Shown here piece after piece: positions 1 through 8,986 of a stretch of DNA of 64,000 bases. Source of the stretch: Citrus sinensis (lineage: Eukaryota > Streptophyta > Magnoliopsida > Sapindales > Rutaceae); contig NC_068557.1 in NCBI RefSeq assembly GCF_022201045.2, positions 24,777,501-24,841,500 of the forward strand, read 5' to 3'. The position numbers were made by a program, and so were the translations under genes. The notes beneath the pieces are model-generated. The model saw only the letters and a program-made list of their open reading frames with translations, was not told where the DNA came from and ran no database searches. How positions within the stretch are numbered: position 1 is the stretch's first letter; every line of letters begins with the position of its first letter.

Positions 1-890
1 TACAAATATAATAACTTTCACATGTTATATGTCATTTTAATTAGGTGCTATAAAACGAGGAAACCCAATAGGCATAAAAGAGAGGGGACAGAAAAAATAG
101 GGTGGCTTTTGAGTTTTGACCGAGCAGCATGAAGTTTTTAAGAAGCATGCTGTGAACAGCAACAGCTACTCCACTACGACTTGCATGGTCTTGGAAGAAA
201 GTGCACTTTATAATTGCATGCCAAACTTTACCATCTTTGAGAATGTATATGACAATTTGATAGATGCCAAAGACATGGTCCACTCTGCCTTTGTAACGTT
301 AATTCATTAATTATTTGATCCAAGCGTAGCCCCACTATGAACTATCTATTGATGTCCATTGATGGTCTCTGTTGGTAAGATTTTTGAAATTCTTACGAAA
401 CTGTAACTTTTGCTAGGTAGGGTGAAAAAATGTTAAAAAGTAAAAATTATATGGTTGGTTGAAGACTTGCAAAAAGTAAGAAAAATGTGTAGAAGAAATT
501 ATCCAACTCCCAACTCCCAGGTGAATAAATGTTCAGTATTTTGCGGGGTAGAAGTTGACGTGTATGAACTACTTTTTAACCCACTACAGCTTAAAGGCTA
601 CAGGTAGCAAATGAATGAAGCATAAAAGAAAGGGGCTTTAGTGACAGACTCGCAGTTTTGAAACTCACAAAGAATGGACACAGAAGTTGTAATTTTATAT
701 TGTCTTGAAAGACGAAAGAGACAATTGAAAATAGAATGTTGTTAGCTTACTTAATTACTTAAGGTATAATGGTATAAAACTCTTCCACAATCTTCTGATA
801 AAAATCTAATAATTATAAAAATAACATAATTTTATTATTTAAATTTTCATAAAAATTTGTCGAAGAATTATGTAACTTACTTAATTATAT
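1..890. other. Intergenic, no gene recognised
   Basis: AT-rich sequence left of the gypsy element. The short open frames here (up to 80 codons) lack family motifs and overlap on both strands. I see no RNA gene or transposon terminus. The last five bases before the LTR (891-895, AAAGT) are the left copy of the element's target-site duplication. Confidence 0.6.
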
Positions 891-895
891 AAAGT

Positions 896-1692
896 TGTTT
901 GGGAGGGATACTGTTTGGGACAAATGCGTCGAAGGGACCAGGAATGACGAGCAGATATCTGATGGCGGAGTTCTGCGAACCGGTGTGTTCCGTTAAAGCC
1001 TGGCGCGTGGAAGAACAGGAGCAGGAACATCCTGCTCGTCCACGATGTTGTCGTCCGCGAGGCCAATTCCTATAAAAGGCATAAGGCCACTCCGGCTAGA
1101 GATCGAGAGGCGAGGAGACCCGGTCGACGGCAGTTGGCAAGACGTGCTCTCCGGCACGAGAATCTAGGCACAACAGCCACGCTTTCCCCAGAACCGCGAC
1201 GTAACACGCAAGATCTCACAGAGCCATGACAGCCACACTTTCCCCAGAACCGTGGCGTAACACGCAAGGTCTCACAGAGCCATGGCAGCCACGCTTTCCC
1301 CTGAACCGTGGCGTAACACGCTAGATCCCATGTTTTGCCCATAACGCAGCAGTTGGAGTCCCATACCGTCTCGAAAAGAGCGGAAGACTGAGATTCAGAG
1401 GAAGCCTATAAAAAGGTAGCCAACGAAGGTAAAAGGGTTGGCATTCTTGAGAAAAGGGGAGAAAACCACAAGAAACGCCATAAGACCTGTGGCAAGCTTT
1501 TCCCGAACCTTCATATCTGACTTGAGCGTCGGAGGGTTTGCGCCGGGAAAACAACCGGCGTACTCTGACTTATCTGTGTACGCAGGGACCTCTGGAGAAG
1601 AAGCCTGGCGAGGAGACCTCCTGGTCGTGACGAAGTTGATCGAGCAGAGATCCTGATCGTAGAACGAGGAGAACCGGAATCTCGCATCAACA
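896..1692 (+). repeat. Left LTR of the gypsy element
   Basis: A 797-bp direct repeat of 11521-12317. It has two TATA-like sites, TATAAAAG at 1071-1078 and TATAAAAAG at 1407-1415. Between them lie three tandem copies of a 56-bp unit. The second TATA lies just after these repeats and is the better candidate for the transcription start, which would put R near 1440. The 3' end is ATCAACA at 1686-1692, followed by the primer-binding site. Confidence 0.95.
1175..1330 (+). repeat. Three 56-bp tandem repeats in the LTR U3 region
   Basis: Units start at 1175, 1231 and 1287 with AGCCAC(G/A)CTTTCCCC and share the core GTAACACGC. The third copy is cut short near 1330. They sit about 75 bp upstream of TATAAAAAG (1407), the usual place for retrotransposon U3 enhancer repeats. 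The same array is present in the right LTR from about 11800. An enhancer role is inferred. Confidence 0.85.
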
Positions 1693-1695
1693 TTT

Positions 1696-1716
1696 TGGCG
1701 CCGTCTGTGGGGATCC
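1696..1716 (+). other. Primer-binding site of the gypsy element, tRNA-Asp-like
   Basis: TGGCGCCGT then GGGGATC, separated by a few unmatched bases, starts three bases after the LTR. The first nine bases match the complement of the 3' end of plant tRNA-Asp (including CCA), and the GGGGATC block matches its T-arm. The tRNA assignment rests on recall of the tRNA sequence. Confidence 0.75.
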
Positions 1717-1770
1717 AGAGCAAAAAGCTTCTGTCGGTAGCAAGAAGAGGGGTGGAGTAAGCGAAAGGCA

Positions 1771-4700
1771 ATGGAGATAGGAGGAAGTAGCGCACAAGGG
1801 GGTGACATAAGGCTTAACGATTCCGTGACGCTGAGGGAGGTAATCAGCGAAGCACGGGAAAAAGTCATGTTCGACCGGATGGAGCGAATGGAAAAGCAGA
1901 TGGAAACCTTGACAACCATCCTGCATGAGCTGCGGAACGAGCGAAGGGTAACCCAAGAGGGAAGGGTGAGAGGCGGTGGAGCGGCACCAGGTACCGATAG
2001 TGCGGAGAGAAGTCAAACCGCTGGGAGATTTGGTGGTGAGAGAGGTAACGTACCTCTGCGGGGAGAATTTCATAGAGAAAGAGAGCAGTCCCCGGTAAGA
2101 CAGACTTGTGACGGGGGCGACGGGGTGGTGGATGCGGAGGAAACAGAACTGAGGCAACACTTACATGATGTAGAGCGAGAGCGGGATCAAGCTGCAGCGC
2201 GCGACCCTGGTCGCGCAGGACAGCTGGAGGAGGAAGTGCGAAGGCTAGCGCAAATAATTGACGACATGCAAGGGAGGAACAGAGCCCCTGGTTGGAGGAT
2301 AATGCTGGACGGGGAATCACCGCTCGCAGCAGAGAACATGAGGGCAGTTATTCCGAGAGATTTCCGCCTCCCCGACCTCAGATACTCGGGAAGAACTGAC
2401 CCGCTGATGCACATAGAGCGCTTCAACGACATAACGGGGGTACAGGGATTATCTCCATCCCAAAGGTGCAGGGTGTTCCCACTATCCCTTGAGGGACGTG
2501 CACGAGAATGGTACAGGAAACTTCCTCGGGGCAGCATAAAAACCTTCGAGCAGATGTGCCAGGAATTCGCAGAGCAGTTTAGTGGGGCAATGTCACCGGA
2601 AGATGACATGATGGAGCTGAAGAGCATGAAACAGGGGGAGCAAGAAACCCTTCGGGAATTCATCAAGAGGTTTCATCGGGCTGTTCTCGACTTGGGAGCC
2701 TTCAACCACCCTCAGGCGTTAATGGGACTGAAAGAAGGGGTGAAGATAGGAAGGCTGTGGTACAATTTGAGAAGCCCAGCTATTCAAACGTATGCAGCCG
2801 CATACGAACAGGCTAAAAGAGACATCGAGATTGAGGAGGAGAAGGCTGCACGGATCAAGACAGACCAGTTGGAAGGGTTAGGGAGGAAAGAGAAGAAAGC
2901 ATTACCAACTAATGGGCCGATCAGGAGGAGGGACCACCAGATCTCCGGTAGTGGAGCAGGAGGTAGGGTAATTGCTTACCAGCCTCATCAGAGGCCGCCA
3001 CAGTATCAGCGCAGCAGGGCGCCACCTCCTCGTTCCCCAGCTAGGGAGCCTTGGAGAAGACATGATTCGGCATCCGGCGATCTTCATCAACATTCCCACG
3101 GTAGCAGGACGAGCAGACCAGAAGCACTCCCACCGCCCCCAACCCACAGTGGGGCAAACAGAGAAAGAGCCGTGCATCTGGTCGACCAGAACCAGGACTA
3201 TGGGCGGTACACTCCCTTGAAGATGCCCCTGGATGAGGTGTACGAGGCCATAAAGGGTCGAGGGCTGCTGCACCTCCCTACACCAATAACAAAGCTACCC
3301 AACAGGAGGGATAGAGGACGTTATTGTAAGTTCCATGGCACCCATGGCCATACCACAGCAGAGTGTAGAGATCTCAAGACCCAGGTCGAAGATTTGGTGA
3401 GAAATCGGTACCTGGACGAGTTTATGGATGGGACTTTCCCGATGGTGGCCACAACGGATGAAGGGGAGCAGAGTGATGGAATCTTGAGACGCGAGCCGCC
3501 CGCAGCGAGGGTGATAGCTGGGGGCCCAACGTTGGCCGGAGATTCGAACAGATCGAGAAAAAATTATGCCAGATACGCCATGACCAGTAAAGAGATACTC
3601 TTCAACACCCCAGCAGCCAAACGAGCAAGGGTCAGGCAAGTGCCAATCATGTGGACGGATGAGGATGAGGAAGGGATTCTATACCCCCACGAGGACGCTT
3701 TAGTCATCAAGGCTACGATCGCTAGCAAGAAGTTTGACCGGATACTGGTTGATACGGGGAGCTCAGTTGATGTGCTATTTAAATCAACTTTGGAAGAGAT
3801 GGGAATAGCCGACCGGAAGTTGGAATACACCAACACCTCCTTGAAGGGGTTCGGAGGAGGGAAGCTGGTCCCTCTGGGCGTGGTCGAACTGCCTATCACA
3901 ATCGGGAGCCCCCCGACAGAAAGAACAATGATACTGGACTTCGTCGTAGTGGACGAGGAAGGTCCTTACCAGATGATCCTAGGTCGGCCATTTTTAAGGA
4001 TGAGCAAAGCGGTGCTGTCCAACCATTATCTGGCTCTGAAGTACCGGGTGAATGGGGTAGTCGGAGTGGTACGAGGAGACCAGAGGATCGCAAGAGGCTG
4101 CTACTCCTCGGCAGCAAGGGAGGCGATGCAGATAACATCCCTCGATACCCGAGTGGAAAACAAGACTGGCAGACAAGAACCCGTAGAGGATCTGGAAACA
4201 GTAAGCATGGGACCAGAGAACCCGAGAAAGACGATCAGAATCGGGTCGAGACTTGAGGGAGAGCAAAAGCAGGAGTTGGTGAAATGCTTACAGGCTCATG
4301 CCGACGTGTTTGCCTGGACACATGAGGACATGCCAGGGATTGACCCAGAGGTAGCATGTCATAGGCTGACAATAAAGAAAGGTACTCGGGCAGTAAGGCA
4401 GAAGAGGAGGTGCTTCAACCAGGAGAGGTACGAGGCTGTAAATGATGAGGTGGAGAAGCTTCTGAGAGCAGGGTTCATTCGGGAAGTCAATTACCCAGAG
4501 TGGATATCAAATGTGGTGTTGGTAAAGAAGGCAAACGGCAAGTGGAGGATGTGTGTGGATTTCACAGACCTCAATAAGGCGTGCCCAAAAGACAGCTTCC
4601 CTTTACCAAAGATCGATCAGCTAGTAGATTCAACGGCTGGACATGGTCTGCTTAGCTTCATGGACGCATTCTCGGGATACAACCAGATCCCCATGTACGA

Positions 4701-7416
4701 GCCGGATGAGGAGAGCACGGCTTTCATCACTAACCAAGGTCTGTTCTGTTACAGGGTGATGCCATTCGGTCTCAAGAATGCTGGGGCCACCTATCAAAGG
4801 CTGGTGAATAAAGTCTTTAAGCCCTTGATCGGGAAAACCATGGAGGTGTACGTGGACGACATGATCACCAAGTTCAAAATCCCGAAGGAACATGTCAGAC
4901 ATCTCGAGGAGACGTTCGAGCTTTTGAGGAAGTATAAGATGAAGCTCAACCCGGAGAAGTGTGCTTTTGGGGTCGAGTCAGGGAAATTCCTGGGATTCAT
5001 GGTGAGCCATAGGGGGATTGAAGCAAATCCCGAGAAGATCCAGGCGATTGTGCAAATGACGTCTCCTCGAAACCTGAAGGAGATGCAGAGCCTCACGGGG
5101 AGGTTGGCGGCGTTGAGCAGATTCATATCCAAGGCTACAGATAAGTGTCAGCCATTCTTTCAAGTGATAAGGAGGGGAAAGAAAACGGAATGGACCCCAG
5201 AATGCGAGGAAGCCTTCCGGAACTTGAAGCATTACTTGCAGCAAGCTCCGCTACTGTCCACACCGAGCGATGGGGACAAGTTGAATCTGTATTTGGCGGT
5301 ATCTGATCGGGCCGCCAGTTCCGTTCTAGTGAGAGAGGAAGAAGGAATTCAGTATCCGATATACTACACCAGCAAGGCCCTGCTCGACGCTGAGACCAGA
5401 TACCCAACGATGGAGAAATGGGCACTGGCCCTTGTGGTTGCTGCTCGGAAGTTGAGGCCGTACTTTCAAGCATTCCCGGTCTCGGTAATAACCAACCAGC
5501 CATTGCGTCAAATTCTGCACAAGCCAGATGCCTCTGGTCGGCTCGTCAAATGGACTGTAGAGCTGAGCGAATTCGACATAGACTATAAACCCCGCGCGGC
5601 GATAAAGGCCCAGGCAATGGCCGATTTCGTAGCTGAGTTCGCGGAGCCCGAAGTATGCTTGGATCAGCAAGATGCAGATATAGGCAACGACGAAACTCAA
5701 GTATGGCAGATATCTGTGGATGGGTCATCAGGAGAGCGGGGTTCAGGAGCAGGGATTGTCCTGGAAGGCCCAGAGGGGGAGGAGATCTCTTATGCTGTAA
5801 AGTTGGAATTTGCAGCCACAAATAACCAGGCAGAATATGAAGCCTTGATAGCAGGGCTGGAATTGGCTAGGGCCGTGAAAGCGGACAGAGTTAAGATCAG
5901 AACCGATTCCCAGCTGGTTGCGAATCATGTCAGTGAAAGATTCCAACCAAGAGAGGAGAAGATGGAACAGTACCTAAGGATAGTCAGGCAGATGATGGGG
6001 AAGTTCGAAGCAGTGGAGGTGATACAAATCCCCAGGGAGCAGAATAGTCGAGCAGACATTTTGGCTAGGATGGCAGCCGTAGCCGACCCAAAAATGCCAA
6101 AGTCGGTCCCCCTAGAAGTGAAGTCTCGCCCGAGTATCGAGCAAAATTTGGGGGTGTTGCGGATAGAACAAAAAAGCTCGTGGAGGGACCCGATAGTTTC
6201 ATACCTTAGAGACGGGGTCTTACCACCAGATAAGCTACGGGCTCGGAAGATTAGAGCTCAGGCCTCGAGATACACGATGATCGATGGGGTATTGTATCGG
6301 CGAGGATATACATTACCGTTCCTTCGGTGTTTGGACGATGACGACGCGGATTACGTGCTGAGGGAAGTACATGAAGGAATTTGCGGAAATCATTCTGGCG
6401 GGAGGTCCCTGGCCCACAAGGTTCTAAGGCAGGGATATTTCTGGTCGACGATGCACCAGGATGCGCAAAGGAAGACCAGGAGCTGTGCAAGCTGCCAGAG
6501 TTTTGCAAATTTCTCTAACCAACCACCAGAGAAGCTCACCTCCATGGCCTCCCCTTGGCCATTCGCTCAATGGGGAATTGATCTGATCGGCCCATTGCCA
6601 AAGGGACGAGGAGCAGCAACACATGCAATAGTCGCTATAGATTACTTCACGAAGTGGATAGAGGTAGAAGCCCTTAGCAGGATCACAGAGAAGAAAACAA
6701 CAGACTTCGTGTGGAGAAACCTGGTCTGTCGATACGGGATCCCATATGCCTTGGTAACGGATAATGGCAGGCAGTTCGATAATCACAGCTTCAGGGATTT
6801 CTGCCAGAACCTCGGGATAGAGCTGAAGTATTGCTCGCCTGCTCACCCTCAATCGAATGGACAAGTAGAAGCAGCCAACAAGACAGTCAAGAGGCTTCTG
6901 AAAACCAGGCTCGGAGCAAAAAAGGGTGCGTGGGTTGACGAGCTGTCAGGTGTGCTATGGGCATACAGAACAACCCACAAAACCGCAACGGGGGAGACAC
7001 CGTTCGCTTTGGCTTTCGGACATGAAGCGGTCGTGCCGGCTGAGGTAGGAACGACCACACACCGGACAGATCATTTCAATGAACAGGAGAACGACGAGCA
7101 GATATGTTTGAATCTTGATCTGCTAATGGAGAGGAGGGAACAAGCAGCCGAGCGATCAGTCACTTACCAACAGAGGGTTGCTCGGTATTATAACCAGAAG
7201 GTGAACATACGGCAATTCAGGGTCGGAGACTGGGTACTGAGAAGAGTGAATCAGAGCACCAAAGATTCGACTCAAGGAGTGCTGGGACCGAATTGGGAAG
7301 GGCCGTATAGAGTCAAGCAGATAGCGGGGCCCGGAGCTTACAAGCTGGTTCGCGCGGACGGCCACGAAGTGAAACGCCCATGGAACGCAGCACACCTCCG
7401 AAAATACTTCCAGTAA
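1771..7416 (+). CDS. Gag-Pol polyprotein of the Tat-type gypsy element
   Basis: One uninterrupted frame of 1881 residues. The ATG lies 78 bp past the LTR. Order of domains: retrotransposon gag domain (about residues 195-310), a Cys/His-rich stretch YCKFHGTHGHTTAEC (about 517), aspartic protease with LVDTGSS (about 657), reverse transcriptase with YVDDM (about 1028), a first RNase H-like domain, a second RNase H starting ISVDGSS (about 1314), and integrase with an HHCC finger (HEGICGNH...CASC, about 1534) and D-D-E residues in GIDLIGP, VTDNG and QVEAAN (about 1600-1700). The first RNase H reads LYLAVSDRAASS where active enzymes have a DAS motif, so it looks catalytically dead. The second keeps its acidic residues (DGSS, QAEYEA, RTDSQ, SRADILA). 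It is made as one polyprotein and cut by the protease. No stop or frameshift is visible. Confidence 0.95.
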   Translation: MEIGGSSAQGGDIRLNDSVTLREVISEAREKVMFDRMERMEKQMETLTTILHELRNERRVTQEGRVRGGGAAPGTDSAERSQTAGRFGGERGNVPLRGEFHREREQSPVRQTCDGGDGVVDAEETELRQHLHDVERERDQAAARDPGRAGQLEEEVRRLAQIIDDMQGRNRAPGWRIMLDGESPLAAENMRAVIPRDFRLPDLRYSGRTDPLMHIERFNDITGVQGLSPSQRCRVFPLSLEGRAREWYRKLPRGSIKTFEQMCQEFAEQFSGAMSPEDDMMELKSMKQGEQETLREFIKRFHRAVLDLGAFNHPQALMGLKEGVKIGRLWYNLRSPAIQTYAAAYEQAKRDIEIEEEKAARIKTDQLEGLGRKEKKALPTNGPIRRRDHQISGSGAGGRVIAYQPHQRPPQYQRSRAPPPRSPAREPWRRHDSASGDLHQHSHGSRTSRPEALPPPPTHSGANRERAVHLVDQNQDYGRYTPLKMPLDEVYEAIKGRGLLHLPTPITKLPNRRDRGRYCKFHGTHGHTTAECRDLKTQVEDLVRNRYLDEFMDGTFPMVATTDEGEQSDGILRREPPAARVIAGGPTLAGDSNRSRKNYARYAMTSKEILFNTPAAKRARVRQVPIMWTDEDEEGILYPHEDALVIKATIASKKFDRILVDTGSSVDVLFKSTLEEMGIADRKLEYTNTSLKGFGGGKLVPLGVVELPITIGSPPTERTMILDFVVVDEEGPYQMILGRPFLRMSKAVLSNHYLALKYRVNGVVGVVRGDQRIARGCYSSAAREAMQITSLDTRVENKTGRQEPVEDLETVSMGPENPRKTIRIGSRLEGEQKQELVKCLQAHADVFAWTHEDMPGIDPEVACHRLTIKKGTRAVRQKRRCFNQERYEAVNDEVEKLLRAGFIREVNYPEWISNVVLVKKANGKWRMCVDFTDLNKACPKDSFPLPKIDQLVDSTAGHGLLSFMDAFSGYNQIPMYEPDEESTAFITNQGLFCYRVMPFGLKNAGATYQRLVNKVFKPLIGKTMEVYVDDMITKFKIPKEHVRHLEETFELLRKYKMKLNPEKCAFGVESGKFLGFMVSHRGIEANPEKIQAIVQMTSPRNLKEMQSLTGRLAALSRFISKATDKCQPFFQVIRRGKKTEWTPECEEAFRNLKHYLQQAPLLSTPSDGDKLNLYLAVSDRAASSVLVREEEGIQYPIYYTSKALLDAETRYPTMEKWALALVVAARKLRPYFQAFPVSVITNQPLRQILHKPDASGRLVKWTVELSEFDIDYKPRAAIKAQAMADFVAEFAEPEVCLDQQDADIGNDETQVWQISVDGSSGERGSGAGIVLEGPEGEEISYAVKLEFAATNNQAEYEALIAGLELARAVKADRVKIRTDSQLVANHVSERFQPREEKMEQYLRIVRQMMGKFEAVEVIQIPREQNSRADILARMAAVADPKMPKSVPLEVKSRPSIEQNLGVLRIEQKSSWRDPIVSYLRDGVLPPDKLRARKIRAQASRYTMIDGVLYRRGYTLPFLRCLDDDDADYVLREVHEGICGNHSGGRSLAHKVLRQGYFWSTMHQDAQRKTRSCASCQSFANFSNQPPEKLTSMASPWPFAQWGIDLIGPLPKGRGAATHAIVAIDYFTKWIEVEALSRITEKKTTDFVWRNLVCRYGIPYALVTDNGRQFDNHSFRDFCQNLGIELKYCSPAHPQSNGQVEAANKTVKRLLKTRLGAKKGAWVDELSGVLWAYRTTHKTATGETPFALAFGHEAVVPAEVGTTTHRTDHFNEQENDEQICLNLDLLMERREQAAERSVTYQQRVARYYNQKVNIRQFRVGDWVLRRVNQSTKDSTQGVLGPNWEGPYRVKQIAGPGAYKLVRADGHEVKRPWNAAHLRKYFQ

Positions 7417-7560
7417 GACTTGCTCACATTTTAAAGCAATTTCTGCTCATGCTGTTTATCTTTTATTTTTATGTTTTATGTCCGAACAATTTCATGTAAG
7501 TCAAATCCTGCCATTAATGTAACGTCGACGAATTTCATTCGCTTGAAACCGAAAAAAAAT
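7417..7560. other. Pol to tandem-repeat spacer
   Basis: Non-coding spacer after the Gag-Pol stop with a T-rich tract at 7455-7480. The 121-bp repeat array starts directly after it. No motif recognised. Confidence 0.5.
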
Positions 7561-8870
7561 CCTAAGGCATGCAAAGGCTCGCCAAGTCTCAGAGCCTGTC
7601 TTATGGCGAGACAGAAGCCAAGCATGCCAGGATCTGCTCGGCCACGAAAAGGCAGCAGAATCCAAATCGTTTGAAGAAGATTCCCAAGGCATGCAAAGGC
7701 TCGTCAAGTCTCAGAGCCTGTCTTATGGCGAGACAGAAGCCAAGCATGCCAGGATCTGCTCGGCCACGAGAAGGCAGCAGAATCCAAATCGTTTGAAGAA
7801 AATCCTAAGGCATGCAAAGGCTCGCCAAGTCTCAGAGCCTGTCTTATGGCGAGACAGAAGCCAAGCATGCCAGGATCTGCTCGGCCACGAGAAGGCAGCA
7901 GAATCCAAGTCGTTTGAAGAAAATCCTAAGGCATGCAAAGGCTCGTCAAGTCTCAGAGCCTGTCTTATGGCGAGACAGAAGCCAAGCATGCCAGGATCTG
8001 CTCGGCCACGAGAAGGCAGCAGAATCCAAATCGTTTGAAGAAAATCCTAAGGCATGCAAAGGCTCGCCAAGTCTCAGAGTCTGTCTTATGGCGAGACAAG
8101 AGCCTGTCTTATGGCGAGACAGAAGCCAAGCATGCCAGGATCTGCTCGGCCACGAGAAGGCAGCAGAATCCGAATCGTTTGAAGAAAATCCTAAGGCATG
8201 CAAAGGCTCGCCAAGTCTCGGAGCCTGTCTTATGGCGAGACAGAAGCCAAGCATGCCAGGATCTGCTCGGCCACGAGAAGGCAGCAGAATCCAAATCGTT
8301 TGAAGAAAATCCTAAGGCATGCAAAGGCTCGTCAAGTCTCAGAGCCTGTCTTATGGCGAGACAGAAGCCAAGCATGCCAGGATCTGCTCGGCCACGAGAA
8401 GGCAGCAGAATCCAAATCGTTTGAAGAAAATCCTAAGGCATGCAAAGACTCGCCAAGTCTCAGAGCCTGTCTTATGGCGAGACAGAAGCCAAGCATGCCA
8501 GGATCTGCTCGGCCACGAGAAGGCAGCAGAATCCGAATCGTTTGAAGAAAATCCTAAGGCATGCAAAGGCTCGCCAAGTCTCAGAGCCTGTCTTATGGCG
8601 AGACAGAAGCCAAGCATGCCAGGATCTGCTCGGCCACGAGAAGGCAGCAGAATCCAAATCGTTTGAAGAAGATTCCCAAGGCATGCAAAGGCTCGACAAA
8701 GTCTCAAAGCCTGTCTTAGGGCCAGACAAAAGCCCAGCATGCCAGGATCTGCTCGTTCGCGAGAAGGCGAGCAGACTCCAAGGCATTCGGAAAGTTTTCT
8801 ACGGCACGCAAAGGCCTCACCAAGTCTCAAAGCCTGTCTTACGGCGAGACAGAAGCGATCAGCGTTTCAG
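7561..8870 (+). repeat. 121-bp tandem-repeat block inside the gypsy element
   Basis: About ten copies of a 121-122-bp unit. The marker GGCATGCAAAGGCTCG recurs at about 7566, 7688, 7809, 7930, 8051, 8195, 8316, 8437, 8558 and 8680, and a diverged copy follows to about 8870. The fifth unit carries an extra 23-bp duplication at 8098-8120. Each unit contains CTGTCT and AGACAG as a 6-bp inverted repeat around a 7-base loop. Because 121 is not a multiple of three, each unit is read in a rotating frame. This produces several 90-160-codon open frames on both strands that are not genes. The block lies between the ends of two converging genes (pol and the antisense gene). Such arrays are typical of this region in Tat elements. 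Confidence 0.93.
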
Positions 8871-8986
8871 ACGAAAATTAATTCATAAGCACGACACGAG
8901 ATAGTAATCAACAACATTTTTATTAATGGCTAACAGAGGGGATAAATTTCATAAACGTTGTTCATTACAATACAAGAAGAAATATA

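Noticed and set aside
881..1919. Open frames in the LTRs, repeated at 11473-12346
   Set aside because: Identical in both LTRs and overlapping promoter repeats; non-coding.
1865..7395. Antisense open frames within gag-pol, up to 159 codons
   Set aside because: Shadows of the GC-rich Gag-Pol frame, with no coherent protein features.
7561..8870. CRISPR-like array
   Set aside because: Units are 121 bp, contiguous, with no unique spacers, and lie inside a plant retrotransposon.
7471..8904. Many open frames of 67-163 codons on both strands
   Set aside because: They are the same 121-bp repeat read in rotating frames. No domain, and each ends wherever the repeat phase meets a stop.
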